Positions 53,395 through 64,000 of a DNA stretch of 64,000 nucleotides are shown here, in pieces. Positions within the stretch are counted from its first letter, which is position 1; the number at the start of each line of letters is the position of its first letter. A program made the translations under genes and the position numbers. Under the pieces are notes generated by a model. It was given only the letters and a program-made list of their open reading frames with translations, did not search any database and was not told where the DNA came from. This DNA is from Leuctra nigra (Eukaryota; Arthropoda; Insecta; Plecoptera; Leuctridae), in NCBI GenBank assembly GCA_934045905.1, contig OW203766.1, positions 13,944,309 through 14,008,308 on the forward strand. The letters run 5' to 3'.

Positions 53395-55461
53395 GAAGCG
53401 AGCGACTCCATTTGGCTCTTTTAGCACGGACCTCTGTTTTTTTTTTTGTTTTTTTTTTTGTTTTTGTTTTTGTATGCTAAAGGAAGCAATAGAAGTCGCA
53501 CCGTTTCACCGATCGACCTGAAATTTTGCACACATGTAAAGACAACCTTCTCTGTTTGCAGACCCAATTTTTTTTTGAAATCCATCCATTGGTTCATTGT
53601 TAAAATAAGTATCTCCTGATAGCCTAAAAAATGAAAATGGTCTTCGAGAAATGTGATCAAACTCATATTTAGCATGGTCAGTAAGACCAACAATGTCAAT
53701 TATTTTACAAATTTTCAGCCGAATCTGTCAAGAAAGTATGCACTTATTGACATTTTTAATAGCTGTCAGAAATGAAACATTGAAAATGAATGTCTTTCCA
53801 ATGCAACTGAATCTGATTTGCTTTAGGTACAAGAGTGTTTTGATGGTATGTACACTTTTTTAGTGAAAAGCAGATATTTTTATTTTTATTGAGTTGATCA
53901 AATTTGAATAATTCAATTTGGATCATAGTTTCCAACAAATCATTTCGAGTTTTTAAGGACCTTGATTGTCTTTTCGTCAATTCGTAGTTCTGATGGCCGT
54001 GCCTCCCGTGTTTCTACTTGGCTGATTTTGCATCCAGGAGGGATTAGAAACATAAGCTCACATTTCAATAATATCATTGAGTGGCGTTTGTTCTCTTCTA
54101 GCGTTCACACGTCATTCCAAATCTCTCCTGCATTTTGCTTCTTTTCGTTGATAATTTTGGCAATTTGGTGTACTTTGTGAAGGTATTAGTAAAATTGAAT
54201 CGCTTTTAAAGCATAGATATTAGGTATCTACAGTTTTTTTCCAGGGGATTGATTATTTCAAATTATTTTCTTCTTGGAAACGTTGGATTTATTCCGTTTC
54301 TGAGCTTCTGTCTAGCCTGACATTTCCTTGAAGGTTGCTATTTTTTTTTGAAAGTTTTGATTCATTCAGTTCAAAACATTACGTTGTCTTATTTTAATTG
54401 TGGAACGTTGGATTCATTCCGTTTCTAAACTAGGTAGTTACTATTTTACCTGATCCGTTTTTTTGTGTGGAACTTTGATTCCTTTCGCTTATTAGTTGAA
54501 AGGTGTTTACTTTATTTTCATATTTGCGAAGTTTTGTTCAAGATTCATTTCGTAACATTACGACATTGAATACATTACGTCTTTGAGCACACATTTCGTG
54601 CATTTCAAACATTGATCACACAAATATTATTGTACTTTAATTAGGTAGGTACTCTACTTCTTACTTTTTCATTACCTATCTTATCCCTATTTAAACATGC
54701 CGAAAAATGGAAAGACTTCTGCTAGAATGAAAGCCATAAAGGCGAAAAAGCGTCTGCGTGAAATTGAAGATCAAGAAACTGACGAAGCTAAATCTAAAAG
54801 GTTGAAACAAAATGTCGTTAATAATAAAGCATCAAGGAGCAAAGAGACCCCCGACCAGACTGCTGCAAGGAGATACTCAAACAATCAACGCAATACCCGC
54901 TCTCGTGCAGCGGGTATTGCCGATTGACCGACCAACTAAAAACTTCGCATGGTAATTGGTAGCAACATTTAAGGTATTTTTCCCAATTTTCAGCATATTT
55001 GTAGTTATTTTCAAAAGTTTTTGTAATTTTAGGGACATTTTGTGTGTTGGCTGTCAAATTCACGGCGACTTCTAATCTTCAGTTCAAGGCAAGGTAGTTA
55101 GAGCAGAAAGTTTCAAACGAAATGAAACTAATAATGACCGTTTAACAGATTGATCTGATATTGTGTACACAGTAATATCATATCATATGAGTGGTCCCAG
55201 GTATATTGTTTGAAGGATATCATGTGATTTTTGAAACTTAACAAGGAACCGTTCAATCAAAGGTTTAATCGATCAACTTAAAACTTAGCAAGGTTATTGG
55301 GACCAATATTTTTGGAAATTTTGGAGATATTTATACAAGTCTGTGACGAAATTCAAGAATAATTGGCTTTTAATGACATTTTCGATAGACATAATTTCGG
55401 TTCGAGGTGTTGCGTGTATCCGTGCTCGCTCATCAACGCGTTACTCAGAGCGTTTTCCTAG
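53395..55461 (+). mobile_element. Helitron-like element E1, longest copy
   Basis: Starts TTGAGCGAGCGAAGCGAGCG after host A and ends AACGCGTTACTCAGAGCG then TTTTCCTAG followed by T: 2067 bases, twice the usual size. The first ~310 bases and the last ~530 match the short E1 copies; the extra ~1.2 kb in between includes repeated GGAAACGTTGGATTTATTCC-type phrases (54276, 54400) and a coding remnant (54697-54927). It looks like a less deleted derivative of the autonomous element. Confidence 0.8.
54697..54927 (+). pseudogene. STPR-like N-terminal remnant of a Helitron protein
   Basis: ATG to TGA, 76 residues, lysine/arginine-rich (MPKNGKTSARMKAIKAKKRL) with SKETPDQTAARRYSNNQRN. The pattern ETPxQxAARR resembles the STPR-type repeats that I recall at the N-terminus of many insect Helitron-encoded proteins. 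The replication-initiator and helicase domains are gone: directly after the stop the sequence becomes the common E1 interior (GACCGACCAACTAAAAACTT). So the frame is a stub left by internal deletion. Domain naming is from memory of the family and is moderately sure. Confidence 0.5.
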
Positions 55462-56914
55462 TATTTTAATAGCCATCAATTCTTCCTTTGCTTCGGCTGA
55501 GACAAACTATAATTGCTACCCCAATATTCAAAGCTTGCACTTTGCATTAGGATCCTGTTTGAGTCAAGGTGCATCATGGACGCCGACGAAGGTGGGCAAT
55601 GGGGTGTGGCGCTTCCCCCTGACAAGATCGTGGGTGGCTCCTACAGGGTGCAGCATCCACTAGCCTACTGAGAACATCCTGACCTTGACATCTCATCATT
55701 GATCACCTTCCCTGCAATTACTGCGCGTCATTAACATACGTTATAAATAATTCACGTGCACATTGAAGACGAGTTCTAATTGATAATGCCAACTCTCGCT
55801 ACCAACATTTCTAATCATAGAGTAAATATCTTGCAAATGAGACAGTGTTAATTGTGGAAATAGCTCATCAGTATTTATCAAAGTCATCTTCGTAAACTAC
55901 AGTAAATATGCGACGTGCTACTTATCATTTGTTTGACTATTACTGGTGACTCGACTTTCGTCAAAGCTATCAAGATGTAGGAAAGCAAGTGTTTGACAAG
56001 AATACTCATTTTATATAAAAACATTGAGCCAAGCCACGAGTTGGCCGATATAATTATTTTAATCATATAGGAAGATTACACAATACAATAATTACATAAG
56101 CTCATAATTTAATACGGGATCGATCAATTTGTTTAGTTACTCACGTTATATTTTAACGTATTTTAATTTAAAATATGTGAAATTACTTTATTTTCCCAAT
56201 AAATAATTGAGTTTGGGTCAAATCAGAAAATAGTACACAGGAAGTACAATAATTTGGTCACTACATTTCATTTGCAACATCAAATTTCATCACACACATC
56301 AAGTATTGAACTTGAGATTGATTTTGATTGTACGCAGTATGTAAATAACATCTGGCGTGCCAGAATTGCTTTGACATCGTTTTACTTCATAGAAAAAACA
56401 ACTGTAACCGGCAGCCAGTCTCTCATTAATTCCTTATTCATGAATGAACCAATTAACTGAGCCACATTCTTGAAGCGGAAGATAAATACATAAATACATA
56501 TAAATGTCATCCCGCGGTCTTCTGCGGTTTACACGAATAATTATGTTATAGGTGTGAATAGCTGGAGATTTCAACGACCGAGTAAGACAGTAAAACACAA
56601 AGATTGATTTCAAATTAGAACACAGCCTTCTTGAAAAGCAGGATTCCGAGAAGGTTATTTTGGGAGTGTCTGGTGGTCTACGTGACAGATGAACCCAACC
56701 CTCCTGATGCTGCGCTCCTCTTTCATCCCCTGCATCTGCCTCGGATACTGATGCAACCCCTCGACAAACTTTCCTCACAAACCCGTCCTCTCCGTTGCAT
56801 CATCCGCAGATCGCTTCTCGGAGGACCTCATGACGCAATTCAACGCACAAAGACACTCATTGTGATCGCTGCGTAATTGGGAAATAATTCGTCTTCCAAG
56901 AACCTCCTTCTATT
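55462..56914. other. Intergenic, nothing recognised
   Basis: No gene or element recognised. 55550-55680 and 56680-56840 are less AT-rich, with short frames of no recognisable content. Confidence 0.4.
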
Positions 56915-57045
56915 TCCAGTTACAACAGGAAGTCGATGGAACTTGGGGGAAGTCGTCCGAGCGTGCCCGGGTTCGATCCCCGCGCTCGTGAAATATCTCC
57001 CACTGTGACGTCAGCAATGTGGGGGAGGATTCTGTTGATAATGAT
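56915..57045 (+). mobile_element. Second tRNA-like SINE type
   Basis: AGTCGTCCGAGCGTGCCCGG followed by GTTCGATCCCCGCGCTCGTG carries a pol III B box (GGTTCGATCCC) and reads like the T-arm half of a tRNA, then a non-tRNA body with CACTGTGACGTCAGCAATGTGGGGGAGG. It does not fold into a full tRNA as far as I can see. It differs from the GTTAAGCCCC SINE family. TGACGTCA at 57006-57013 is a CRE about 590 bases upstream of ogre. Confidence 0.55.
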
Positions 57046-57599
57046 AGTTATGCGATGGGAAAATGACATCACTCGTGTGTATTGTCAATGAAGGTCGTGT
57101 ATACGACGTATTTGACCTAGAACTTGGCCGCCTAGACCGAATCTGGCCTCAAGAATGTGTATACGTGTGAAGAGATGACTGAACTAGGAAGGGAAGAAGC
57201 TAAGGTCAACAGGTTTCTCAGGTTCTTCAAGTTGGTACCTCGGTAACATGAAACGGTCCTCGACATCGAAGTTCACGGCCATCTGCCGAGCGTATACATC
57301 GCCTCCCCGTGCGAGGCTAGCTAGTGGTGGGGAGCGGAGGGAGGACCCAGCTGGCGTCGGCCCCATGTCGAGGGGAGTGCGACGAGGACAGAAGACCGGT
57401 GGTACTCGAGTGCGAGAGAGCGCGCGTGTCTCATGCCGCAGGGCAGCTTCTATCTCTCGGCTCGCCAGAACGCTGCCATGGTTGCAGTCACGAGCATCTT
57501 CACCAGCAGCTAGGAGCCACGGCACAACGCAACACGACGTCCACCGACGCCATATTGGTTTCATCCCCGCGCGTGTGTATGTGCGTGTGAGCGAGCATC
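57046..57599 (+). promoter_or_regulatory. Putative promoter and 5' leader of ogre
   Basis: GC-rich (from about 57240) relative to the surroundings, ending directly at the start codon in the context GCGAGCATCATGTAT. The frame across 57248-57607 is a by-product of high GC content. No TATA box is evident; the transcription start and any leader intron cannot be placed by eye. Confidence 0.4.
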
Positions 57600-58112
57600 A
57601 TGTATAAACTTTTAGGAGGTTTGAAGGACTACCTGAAATGGCAGGACATAGTGACGGACAACGCCGTGTTTCGACTGCACAATATCTTCACGACTGTTCT
57701 GTTGTTGACGTGTTCGATGATCATCACGGCCACGCAGTACGTCGGCAACCCCATCCAGTGCATCGTGCAGGGCCTCCCCACGCACGTCGTCAACACGTTC
57801 TGCTGGATCACGAGCACGTACACCATGCCCGACGCCTTCAACCGTCAGATCGGACGCGAGGTGGCGCATCCAGGCGTCGCCAACGACTTCGGCGACGAGG
57901 ACGCGAAGAAGTATTACACGTACTATCAGTGGGTCTGCTTCGTCCTCTTCTTCCAAGCTGTGCTCTGTTACACGCCCAAGTGGATCTGGGACGCGTGGGA
58001 AGGCAACCTCATGAACACGATCGTCATGGGATTGAATGTGGGAATGTGTCCCGAGGATGATAAGTGCAAGAAGAAGAAGGTGCTCATTGACTACCTCTTG
58101 AAGCACGTCAAG
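57600..58112 (+). CDS. ogre: Innexin 1 (ogre), exon 1
   Basis: Codes for residues 1-171: MYKLLGGLKDYLKWQD, the classic ogre start; membrane segment 1 at about 29-47 (TTVLLLTCSMIITATQYVG); extracellular cysteines C54 and C68; GREVAHPGVANDFGDEDAKK, nearly identical to fly ogre; the innexin signature YYQWV at 108-112; membrane segment 2 at about 112-127; and the cytoplasmic loop ending LIDYLLKHVK. The exon ends AAG|GTGAGT in phase 0. Reading on past the donor gives a non-innexin tail and a stop at 58262, so the splice is needed. The product is a gap-junction subunit in the plasma membrane. It is divergent from Inx7 (4483-5667). Confidence 0.96.
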
Positions 58113-59074
58113 GTGAGTTCTAGTGCGCATGCGTTGAAACAACCCCTGTGGACACTTCCAACCCCAACCAAATACTTACTTTACTCTATTTACAAAAATC
58201 AATACACTCCCCTTCTATTAGATATTACCTCAAACATTCTAGAACATCCTGATTGGTCCTAACATGAACTCTAATTGGTGAATGTAAGGGAAGCTTTGTT
58301 TAAAATGTCACAAGTTTTTTCCCAACTAATTTCTCTCTACCCCAGTACTATCCAACATAAGAACATCGACTCTTGTCACGGATTCTGGTCAGATCTGACC
58401 GCACAGCTGCGTAATGACTCGCCATCTTGGCATTCTGCTTCTCAGGACAATTGAGTGACAATTGGCGCGAGCAGTCACGTGATTTGTTATGCATGATTGC
58501 TCATGCGGGCGACTGAATGACGTCATTATGTTAATGACACTGACGAGAGTCTGCACTTATGCACCTGACGGAGATCTTTAAATGGAAACTGGATTCATGC
58601 GGAGTTTCAGGAAACGATTATCTGGATAGCTCGGCACTTCCACCCACTTGGATGGTTTGAGACTGAGATCATCGGTGCAGCATCCTTCGATGGAGCCGGG
58701 TTATTTGAGATCTGTATCCTCCCATTGTGTGACGTTGAAATGTGAAAGAAATAATATTTGGCGCACAATGTTTTTCGTTCAGTTATTCGTTTATTATTAC
58801 AAAACTTTGTGGACAATCTTTTGAAACGAAAGGTACGCAAATTATTTGAAAGTTTAGGAACCGTTACGTAGTTGAAATCAGTTGTGTACAAACACACGTC
58901 CAGTTATCAATATTTACAGGAAAACCATAAGGGTAAGCCATGAAGCCTTGGTGATAACACTCGCTTCACTGCACGTACTAAATATCCTAGTCATTCAAAA
59001 TAAGACTTTTAGTTCACTATTTTCTGTTCAGACCTACCTAAATTTCTTTTACTGTTCAATGTCCATTGTTCTTC

Positions 59075-59215
59075 AACTAATGGCGACGGATGAATGATCA
59101 TGACGGTGATGATGATGGAGAATGTAAGAATGGATGGTGGAAAGGAGGAGGCCGTAGCCTATTAGTGGGAACCTTCCCAGCATTTGCCTCTCGACTGAGG
59201 GAAGCCAAGTAAAGA
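59075..59215 (-). mobile_element. SINE fragment in ogre intron
   Basis: AATGGCGACGGATGAATGAT, GGTGGAAAGGAGGAGGCCGT and GGGAACCTTCCCAGCATTTG follow the family order; the tRNA-like head is lost. Confidence 0.7.
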
Positions 59216-59256
59216 GCTTGAATGAACATTGTTAGGCGGGAAGCAAGGATCATAAT

Positions 59257-59752
59257 CAGTGTTGTGATTAGATACTTTTATTTTTATCTAGATAAGGATG
59301 AAGATAACCTAAAATTATCAAATAAAAGTTATTATAAATAATAATTAAATTATTATTAATACAATTAATACATTATTATTCATTTCTTAGATACAATTAT
59401 CTAGAATATAATAGATACATTTCCAAGAAATCATCTAGATAATAGATGAAGATATCAAATACTTATCTAGATAATTGTAAATGTAATAAATAATAGATTT
59501 TTTAACCAAATACTATTGTTCCCTAATTATTTTTGAATCCTACATTCGGAACTCGAGTTTTTAAAAAATGGGGCCGTCAAAACCAGCCAACTAATGCAAC
59601 GGAATTTTTAATTTTTTATCTAGACAATGGCCGATAGATAACAATATTTTTTTTATCTAGATATAGATAAAGATAATTAATTATTTAATTATCTAGATAA
59701 GATATTAGATACAAAATATAATTATCTAGACAATTTTATCTACACAACACTG
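59257..59752. mobile_element. hAT-like MITE rich in TCTAGA palindromes
   Basis: Begins CAGTGTTGTGATTAGATA and ends TATCTACACAACACTG. ATCATAAT flanks both sides (59249-59256 and 59753-59760). The interior contains around ten ATCTAGATA or closely related palindromes in an otherwise AT-rich sequence. Confidence 0.92.
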
Positions 59753-60131
59753 ATCATAATATTCTGTCCAGTGGCGCGCATGATCGCTCTGATTCTCTGT
59801 TATTTCCTTCTGATCGAGTTGTGACCTGCTTTATCCCGCAAGTCCGATGTTTTCCGACTGCGCTGACTTGATCTCTGCGAATTACAATCTCGGCACTGTC
59901 AAGTAACGGCACCGCGTGACGTAGGCACTAAGATGTGTCTGGGAAAGATGAGACAATGCCGTGTCGTGTAGTCGCTAATGCAGTCGACGCAGTTGTCAAG
60001 TCGAGGCTTCTTGAACTCCCAATTTCAATTATTTACCTATGTAGAATAAGAAGTGCTGTGAATTGCTTGTAGGTACGTGCCATGCCAGGTGGCGTATTTT
60101 TACTGTCCGTAGTAGACGTATTCAATTTCAA

Positions 60132-60136
<5 letters not shown>

Positions 60137-60165
<29 letters not shown>
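60137..60165. repeat. Poly-G run in ogre intron
   Basis: About 29 consecutive G, interrupted by no other base, ended by TACCGGTAAACC. The length may be inaccurate in the assembly. Confidence 0.85.
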
Positions 60166-60166
<1 letters not shown>

Positions 60167-60227
60167 ACCGGTAAACCACGACTTGAATAACAGAAATAAT
60201 GGAAAAATTTCCCCCGAAGGCCCAGGA

Positions 60228-60312
60228 GGCCTAATGTAGAACGTTACCCAATTCCGTTCTGATGGAATCCGGTTACGGCAATATTATGAAATCTAATTCC
60301 ATCAAAATTGGA
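60228..60312. mobile_element. Palindromic MITE (GGGGCC family), copy 2
   Basis: TAATGTAGAACGTTACCCAA to AATTGGAAAAAGAATAGGGCCCC, with GATGGAATCCGGTTACGGC inside. A shortened relative of the next copy. Confidence 0.65.
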
Positions 60313-60331
60313 AAAAGAATAGGGCCCCAAG

Positions 60332-60464
60332 AGGCCTATTCTAGAACGTTTTCCCATTTCCATTCTGATGGAATCCGGTCACGGCCATAGCCCACAAGGA
60401 TTAGCATTGCACGAAATCTAATTCCATTGGAATTGGGAATTTAAAAGGTCTAGAATAGGGCCCC
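60332..60464. mobile_element. Palindromic MITE (GGGGCC family), copy 3
   Basis: Ends GGCCTATTCTAGAACGTTTT and AAAAGGTCTAGAATAGGGCC are inverted repeats. The interior GATGGAATCCGGTCACGGCCAT is the same as in 20938-21064. It follows copy 2 after about 20 bases. Confidence 0.8.
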
Positions 60465-60504
60465 AGATTGAAGCGGAGTATAATTTCACTCTCTTTTCAC
60501 TACT

Positions 60505-60650
60505 CGGCAAGATGGTTATGGACGGTGGGAAGGGAGGATTTGTGGCCTATTGGAAAGGAACCTTCCCATAATTTGTCTCGACTGAGAGAAACAGCACAAA
60601 ACTTCAGTCAAGGACAGCCAGGGAATCAAACCGCAGTCTGCCAAGGTGCT
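60505..60650 (-). mobile_element. SINE fragment in ogre intron
   Basis: GACGGTGGGAAGGGAGGATTTGTGG, AAGGAACCTTCCCATAATTTG and the B-box complement GGGAATCAAACC follow the family order. Confidence 0.65.
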
Positions 60651-61984
60651 GCTTACTTCCTGTCATATCGTATTCCTCCTTGGTTTTCTGCGGTAACGAT
60701 GTTTTTACTCGATGCAAGTTGCAAATGATTTCCTGATGTTTGACCATGGACTTGACACTGTCAATGAGAGGCGATGAGAGATGAAACTGGCAGCGTGAGA
60801 AGATCTGCTTCTGAAGTCGGTGTTTATTTTGCTGCATGCAACGGGTTTCCTCGCCCACGATAATAAACAGCTAGGACCAACGCAAGCGAACTTTGTGACC
60901 TCGTACTAGGAAGAAATGTGGTGTACTTACATTAACATTAAACAAAGTCTTACACGAACTAGCAAATTGTTTAGTACTACTTTTACAGCTTTTTCGTGTC
61001 TCATGTAAACGACTCCAGAGTAATTATACATAAACGTTTTAATTTAAAACAATAATTAAGTCTAGGAATAAAAAATAAATACAAAAACACACTAGATATC
61101 TATCTCATGAAATTACGGATTCCTTTTACGATGTACCAATTTTTTGTATCCGTTCTGGCTGAATTTATACCAATTAAAATAAGATCCAATTTACAGAATT
61201 AAAAATAAACTTAAACCGAATCAACGTAATTAATTGCCCCCCCCCCCTGCCCCCACATTTAAGTGAACACGCGAGGTGCCCCGGGGCAAAAGCAGCTCGA
61301 TGCATGCTGCACTCTCGACTATGTGCTAAATTATCAGCAGATGCCGAGGGCAAACATGCTGCTGCTGCTGTCAAAAATTAGCATTCTCAATAATATCCAA
61401 TACACTGGGTAGGTATGTGTTTAAAATGCTATCATAATTATTCTCGCTTCGGGCTGAGATGATTATCGGGATGACTCGTGAATGTTATTTGTTTCCGACA
61501 CGTCTAGACGTTGCGATTATCACATTGTCTTCGGGTCTGCATTGTGGAACACGTGACTTGATTACCCAGTTGTTGTGGAGCAAAATGATTGGTTCTCTAA
61601 TTAATTCATTGATCTAATTGTATTTCTTTTTTCTGTTTTGTCTGGTTTTTGTGACCGGAACTTGAAATCTTAAAAGTTGTTCCGGAATGGTTAAAATATT
61701 AATATTTTCAATCTTGTCTGTCGACCCTAAACAACAGTTTCTTCTACAATGATCCTGAAGACTTTTTGAAAATCATAAACATTAAATTACATACTAATAA
61801 TATTTGTAGGTACTACTACACTTGTCAAGGACAATTGGGTAAACAAAAATCGTCAAACTTTTTGACATACCTATTTAGGCTATTTTAAAAAATATCGCCG
61901 CCCATAAAATACTAAATAGATGAAGTAATCTGAATAAATTTTAGGTAGGATTTTTTTTTATTATTTGTCTCATGCATTTAATCA

Positions 61985-62165
61985 GATAAGTGGCACCTTC
62001 CCTTCACGACGATTCTACGAAACACTGATAGGAAGGTCGGACGGAGGTGGTCGTGGCCTAGTATACTAACTAGGTAACTTTCCCATCATTTGCCTTGCCA
62101 CTGAGAGAACCACGAGGAGTCCTGAACGGACTGCTATGCGATTCGAACCCGATACCTCAGGAGCC
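61985..62165 (-). mobile_element. Diverged SINE copy in ogre intron
   Basis: GGTCGGACGGAGGTGGTCGTGG, ACTTTCCCATCATTTGCC and GCGATTCGAACCCGATACCTC (B-box complement GATTCGAACC) match the family order with many changes. Confidence 0.6.
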
Positions 62166-63443
62166 TCGTAAGAATGATTCCACATCAGCTTGATGTTTCG
62201 AGCTACTAGACTCGAGACTTATTGAATGTAAATGCAACACGCCTCCATGTTGCGAGGATCGTGTCTTGATGACGACACAAGGAATAATACTACATGATTT
62301 GAACACTCACAGTTCATTGTTCCAAGACCTGATGACAATTAGGCGTGTGATTGTAACGGTGACAAATCGACGACACACATTTCAATACACTTGTCGTGCG
62401 GCAGACCGCTCTCGTTCGCTGTTTCATTTCGAAATTAGTCTCCGAAAAGAGTTTATAAGGAAAACGGCTATTCTTATGAAACTCTATATAAGTTTACATG
62501 ATTGAATAGGATATTGCATTCTGTTATCTGTGTTATTACAATTCGAACTTCAACAGTATCTATCAATTAATTAGTTTGAGTTTTTATCCGGTTGACTATC
62601 TAAAATTGTTTTTATTTCTAAAACAAGATAGCTAAAGTATGTGTACGTGACGTGAGGAGCTTGAACGATCATCTTGTTCTAGAAGTAAGATGGGCATGAT
62701 TCAGAAAGATCTTTCCAAGAGAAAGAACATGAAACCACTTTTGAGTGAACTGCATTTAGAAATGAGATGAATGAGCGGAAGTCTTTATCACTAACTAAAT
62801 GACTTCTGTTTTCCCGATTTCGGTCTAGGATTTACCCTGTGTGTGGTTTCTCTTGTCTGGGCGGACATCCAGAAGGAAAGGGAGGAGGGAGGGGGGGGGG
62901 GGGGGGGTGTAATTGGGGATGTGATAGCACCACTGGCACTTCCTTCCACACAAGGCAGTGCCTTTATTTATCTGTTTTCATAAATAAAATCATTAAACTT
63001 TTAAGAATTTTTTCAAGAGTTGGCTGCACTCGAAATAAGCATTGGAGAAAAAAAAATCCTAAATATCGTCACAACTTTTGTACGATTCAATTTATACAAA
63101 TTTAAAAAAATAAAAATTATTGCTCTTTTTTTAGTCGACTTGTGGAAAATTAAAAAAAAATTGAGAAATATCAGATTGTCAACGAGTTTATGCACAAATA
63201 TTGTATTTATAATGTGGTGTTTATATTGCTAATGCTAAGGTCGACTCGAGCTATTCTAATAATTTTTCACATATTTCATAACTTGAATTTGAGTGGTTCA
63301 AAAGTTACAGCAATATTTAGGAAATGTAGTGCCTTTTAGTACAAAAGTTTCTTTTCTTAAAGTTGCCTCACTTATAAGAGGTGCTCACTCTCCAGCATTT
63401 ACTGATGAGATTACAACTAATTGAACGTATTGTTTCCTTGCAG

Positions 63444-64000
63444 CGGCACAACAGCTACGCATTCCGCTACTGGGTCTGCGAGATCTTCTGCCTCATCAAC
63501 ATCATCAGCCAGCTCTACTTCATGAACCACTTCTTCGACGGGGAGTTCTTCAGTTACGGCCTCCGCGTCATGCAGTACTCGGAGAAGGCGCAGGAAGAAC
63601 GCTTCGATCCGATGGTCTACGTCTTCCCTCGCGTCACAAAGTGCACATTCCACAAGTTCGGCGCGTCGGGCACGATACAGAAACATGACTCGCTCTGCAT
63701 CCTACCGCTGAACATCGTCAACGAGAAGACGTACATCTTCTTGTGGTTCTGGTTCTTCATCCTCGCGGTCCTCCTCACCGCACTCGTCTTCTACAGATTG
63801 ATAATCATCTTCATTCCGGCGATACGGCCGCACTTGCTCCACGCGCGCAACCGAATGGTTCCGAGAGAGGTGACGGCGGCGATCTCGCGCAAGACGAACG
63901 TCGGCGACTGGTGGATCCTCTACATGCTCGGCAGGAACATGGATCCGTTGATCTACAAGGAAGTGGTTATGGAGTTGGCCAAGAAGATAGAGACAGCTGC
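63444..64000 (+). CDS. ogre: Innexin 1 (ogre), exon 2, runs off the window
   Basis: Starts after TTTCCTTGCAG in phase 0 with RHNSYAFRYWVCE, which joins LLKHVK of exon 1 exactly as in fly ogre. It codes for residues 172-356 in the window: membrane segment 3 (about 179-199), FFDGEFFSYG, extracellular-loop-2 cysteines C238 (FPRVTKC) and C256 (HDSLCILPLN), membrane segment 4 (about 268-290, IFLWFWFFILAVLLTALVF), and the cytoplasmic tail NVGDWWILYMLGRNMDPLIYKEVV. Drosophila ogre has 362 residues, so only a few C-terminal residues and the stop are likely missing. No frameshift or stop is seen. Confidence 0.96.

Larger units (their letters stand above)
58113..63443 (+). other. ogre intron 1
   Basis: 5331 bases, from GTGAGT to TTTCCTTGCAG. 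It contains two or three SINE copies, a hAT-like MITE, two palindromic MITEs, a G-run at about 60137-60165 (29 G) and another at about 62889-62907, and CRE sites such as TGACGTCA at about 58518. 62170-63440 and 60651-61980 show nothing recognisable apart from a (CTG)n stretch near 61360. Confidence 0.9.

Noticed and set aside
57248..57607. Plus-strand frame of 119 codons ending just at the ogre start
   Set aside because: Composition-driven, out of frame with ogre, no recognised domain; it lies in the likely 5' leader.
57612..58142. Open frames in other frames over ogre exon 1 (minus 57612-58142, plus 57638-58060)
   Set aside because: Shadows of the innexin coding frame, with low-complexity R/V/H-rich content.
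58113..58262. Read-through form of ogre exon 1 ending at 58262
   Set aside because: The GTGAGT donor and the exact join to RHNSYAFRYW in exon 2 make splicing far more likely; the read-through tail has no innexin similarity.

Overview
This is a nuclear DNA window from an arthropod, most likely an insect with a large, repeat-rich genome; I cannot name the species. The evidence is two insect-type innexin genes, one intron of about 5.3 kb, AT-rich non-coding DNA, tRNA-derived SINEs, Helitron-like elements, hAT-like MITEs, non-LTR retrotransposon pieces, and a 200-base run of N (an assembly gap). There is no bacterial or viral gene organisation, no CRISPR array and no convincing free-standing tRNA or rRNA gene.

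Genes. Near the left end is an intronless innexin on the minus strand (4483-5667), best matched to insect Innexin 7. At the right end is innexin 1/ogre on the plus strand, with exon 1 at 57600-58112 and exon 2 from 63444 running off the window end. They point away from each other across about 52 kb. In Drosophila ogre, Inx2 and Inx7 lie together, so this looks like the same ancient cluster swollen by transposons. One further intact single-exon gene (39279-40682) encodes a 467-residue leucine-rich-repeat-like protein of unknown function. A weak possible exon with an RFX X-box lies near 25.5 kb.

Repeats fill most of the rest. (1) A Helitron-like family ('E1'): one end is TTGAGCGAGCG(A/T)AGCGAGC, the other is CTAG preceded by GCTCGCTCATCAACGCGTT. 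There are six substantial copies (about 10.7, 18.6, 21.2, 30.0, 31.0 and 53.4 kb) and two fragments. The copy at 53.4-55.5 kb keeps a coding remnant resembling the STPR-like leader seen in Helitron proteins, and one copy carries a nested 5'-truncated non-LTR retrotransposon with an open reverse transcriptase frame. (2) A second family ('E2') at 35.5-37.9, 42.2-45.2 and 46.9-48.7 kb, with fragments at 7.0 and 38.8 kb. It has an 18-base terminal hairpin, an array of CRE-ETS-YY1-like composite sites, and a pair of long inverted arms carrying repeated GCCAAGTC motifs. E2 is the best candidate for something undescribed. (3) hAT-like non-autonomous elements with 8-base target-site duplications at 428-860, 15769-16356, 41155-45961 (host of two nested insertions), 41267-42084, 48691-49082 and 59257-59752. 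(4) Palindromic or foldback MITEs and about ten copies of a tRNA-derived SINE. (5) Three minisatellites, with purine-rich, 32-base and 15-base units.

Regions: 1-4.4 kb repeats and unremarkable DNA; 4.5-5.7 kb Inx7; 7-22 kb MITEs, SINEs, E1 copies and a 32-base minisatellite; 22-28 kb mostly unique; 28-34.6 kb SINEs, a tandem E1 pair and a retrotransposon; 35.5-49 kb E2 copies, the LRR gene and nested hAT elements; 50 kb a 15-base minisatellite; 53-55 kb the longest E1; 57.6-64 kb ogre with a SINE/MITE-filled intron. All identifications rest on reading the sequence; no database search was possible.
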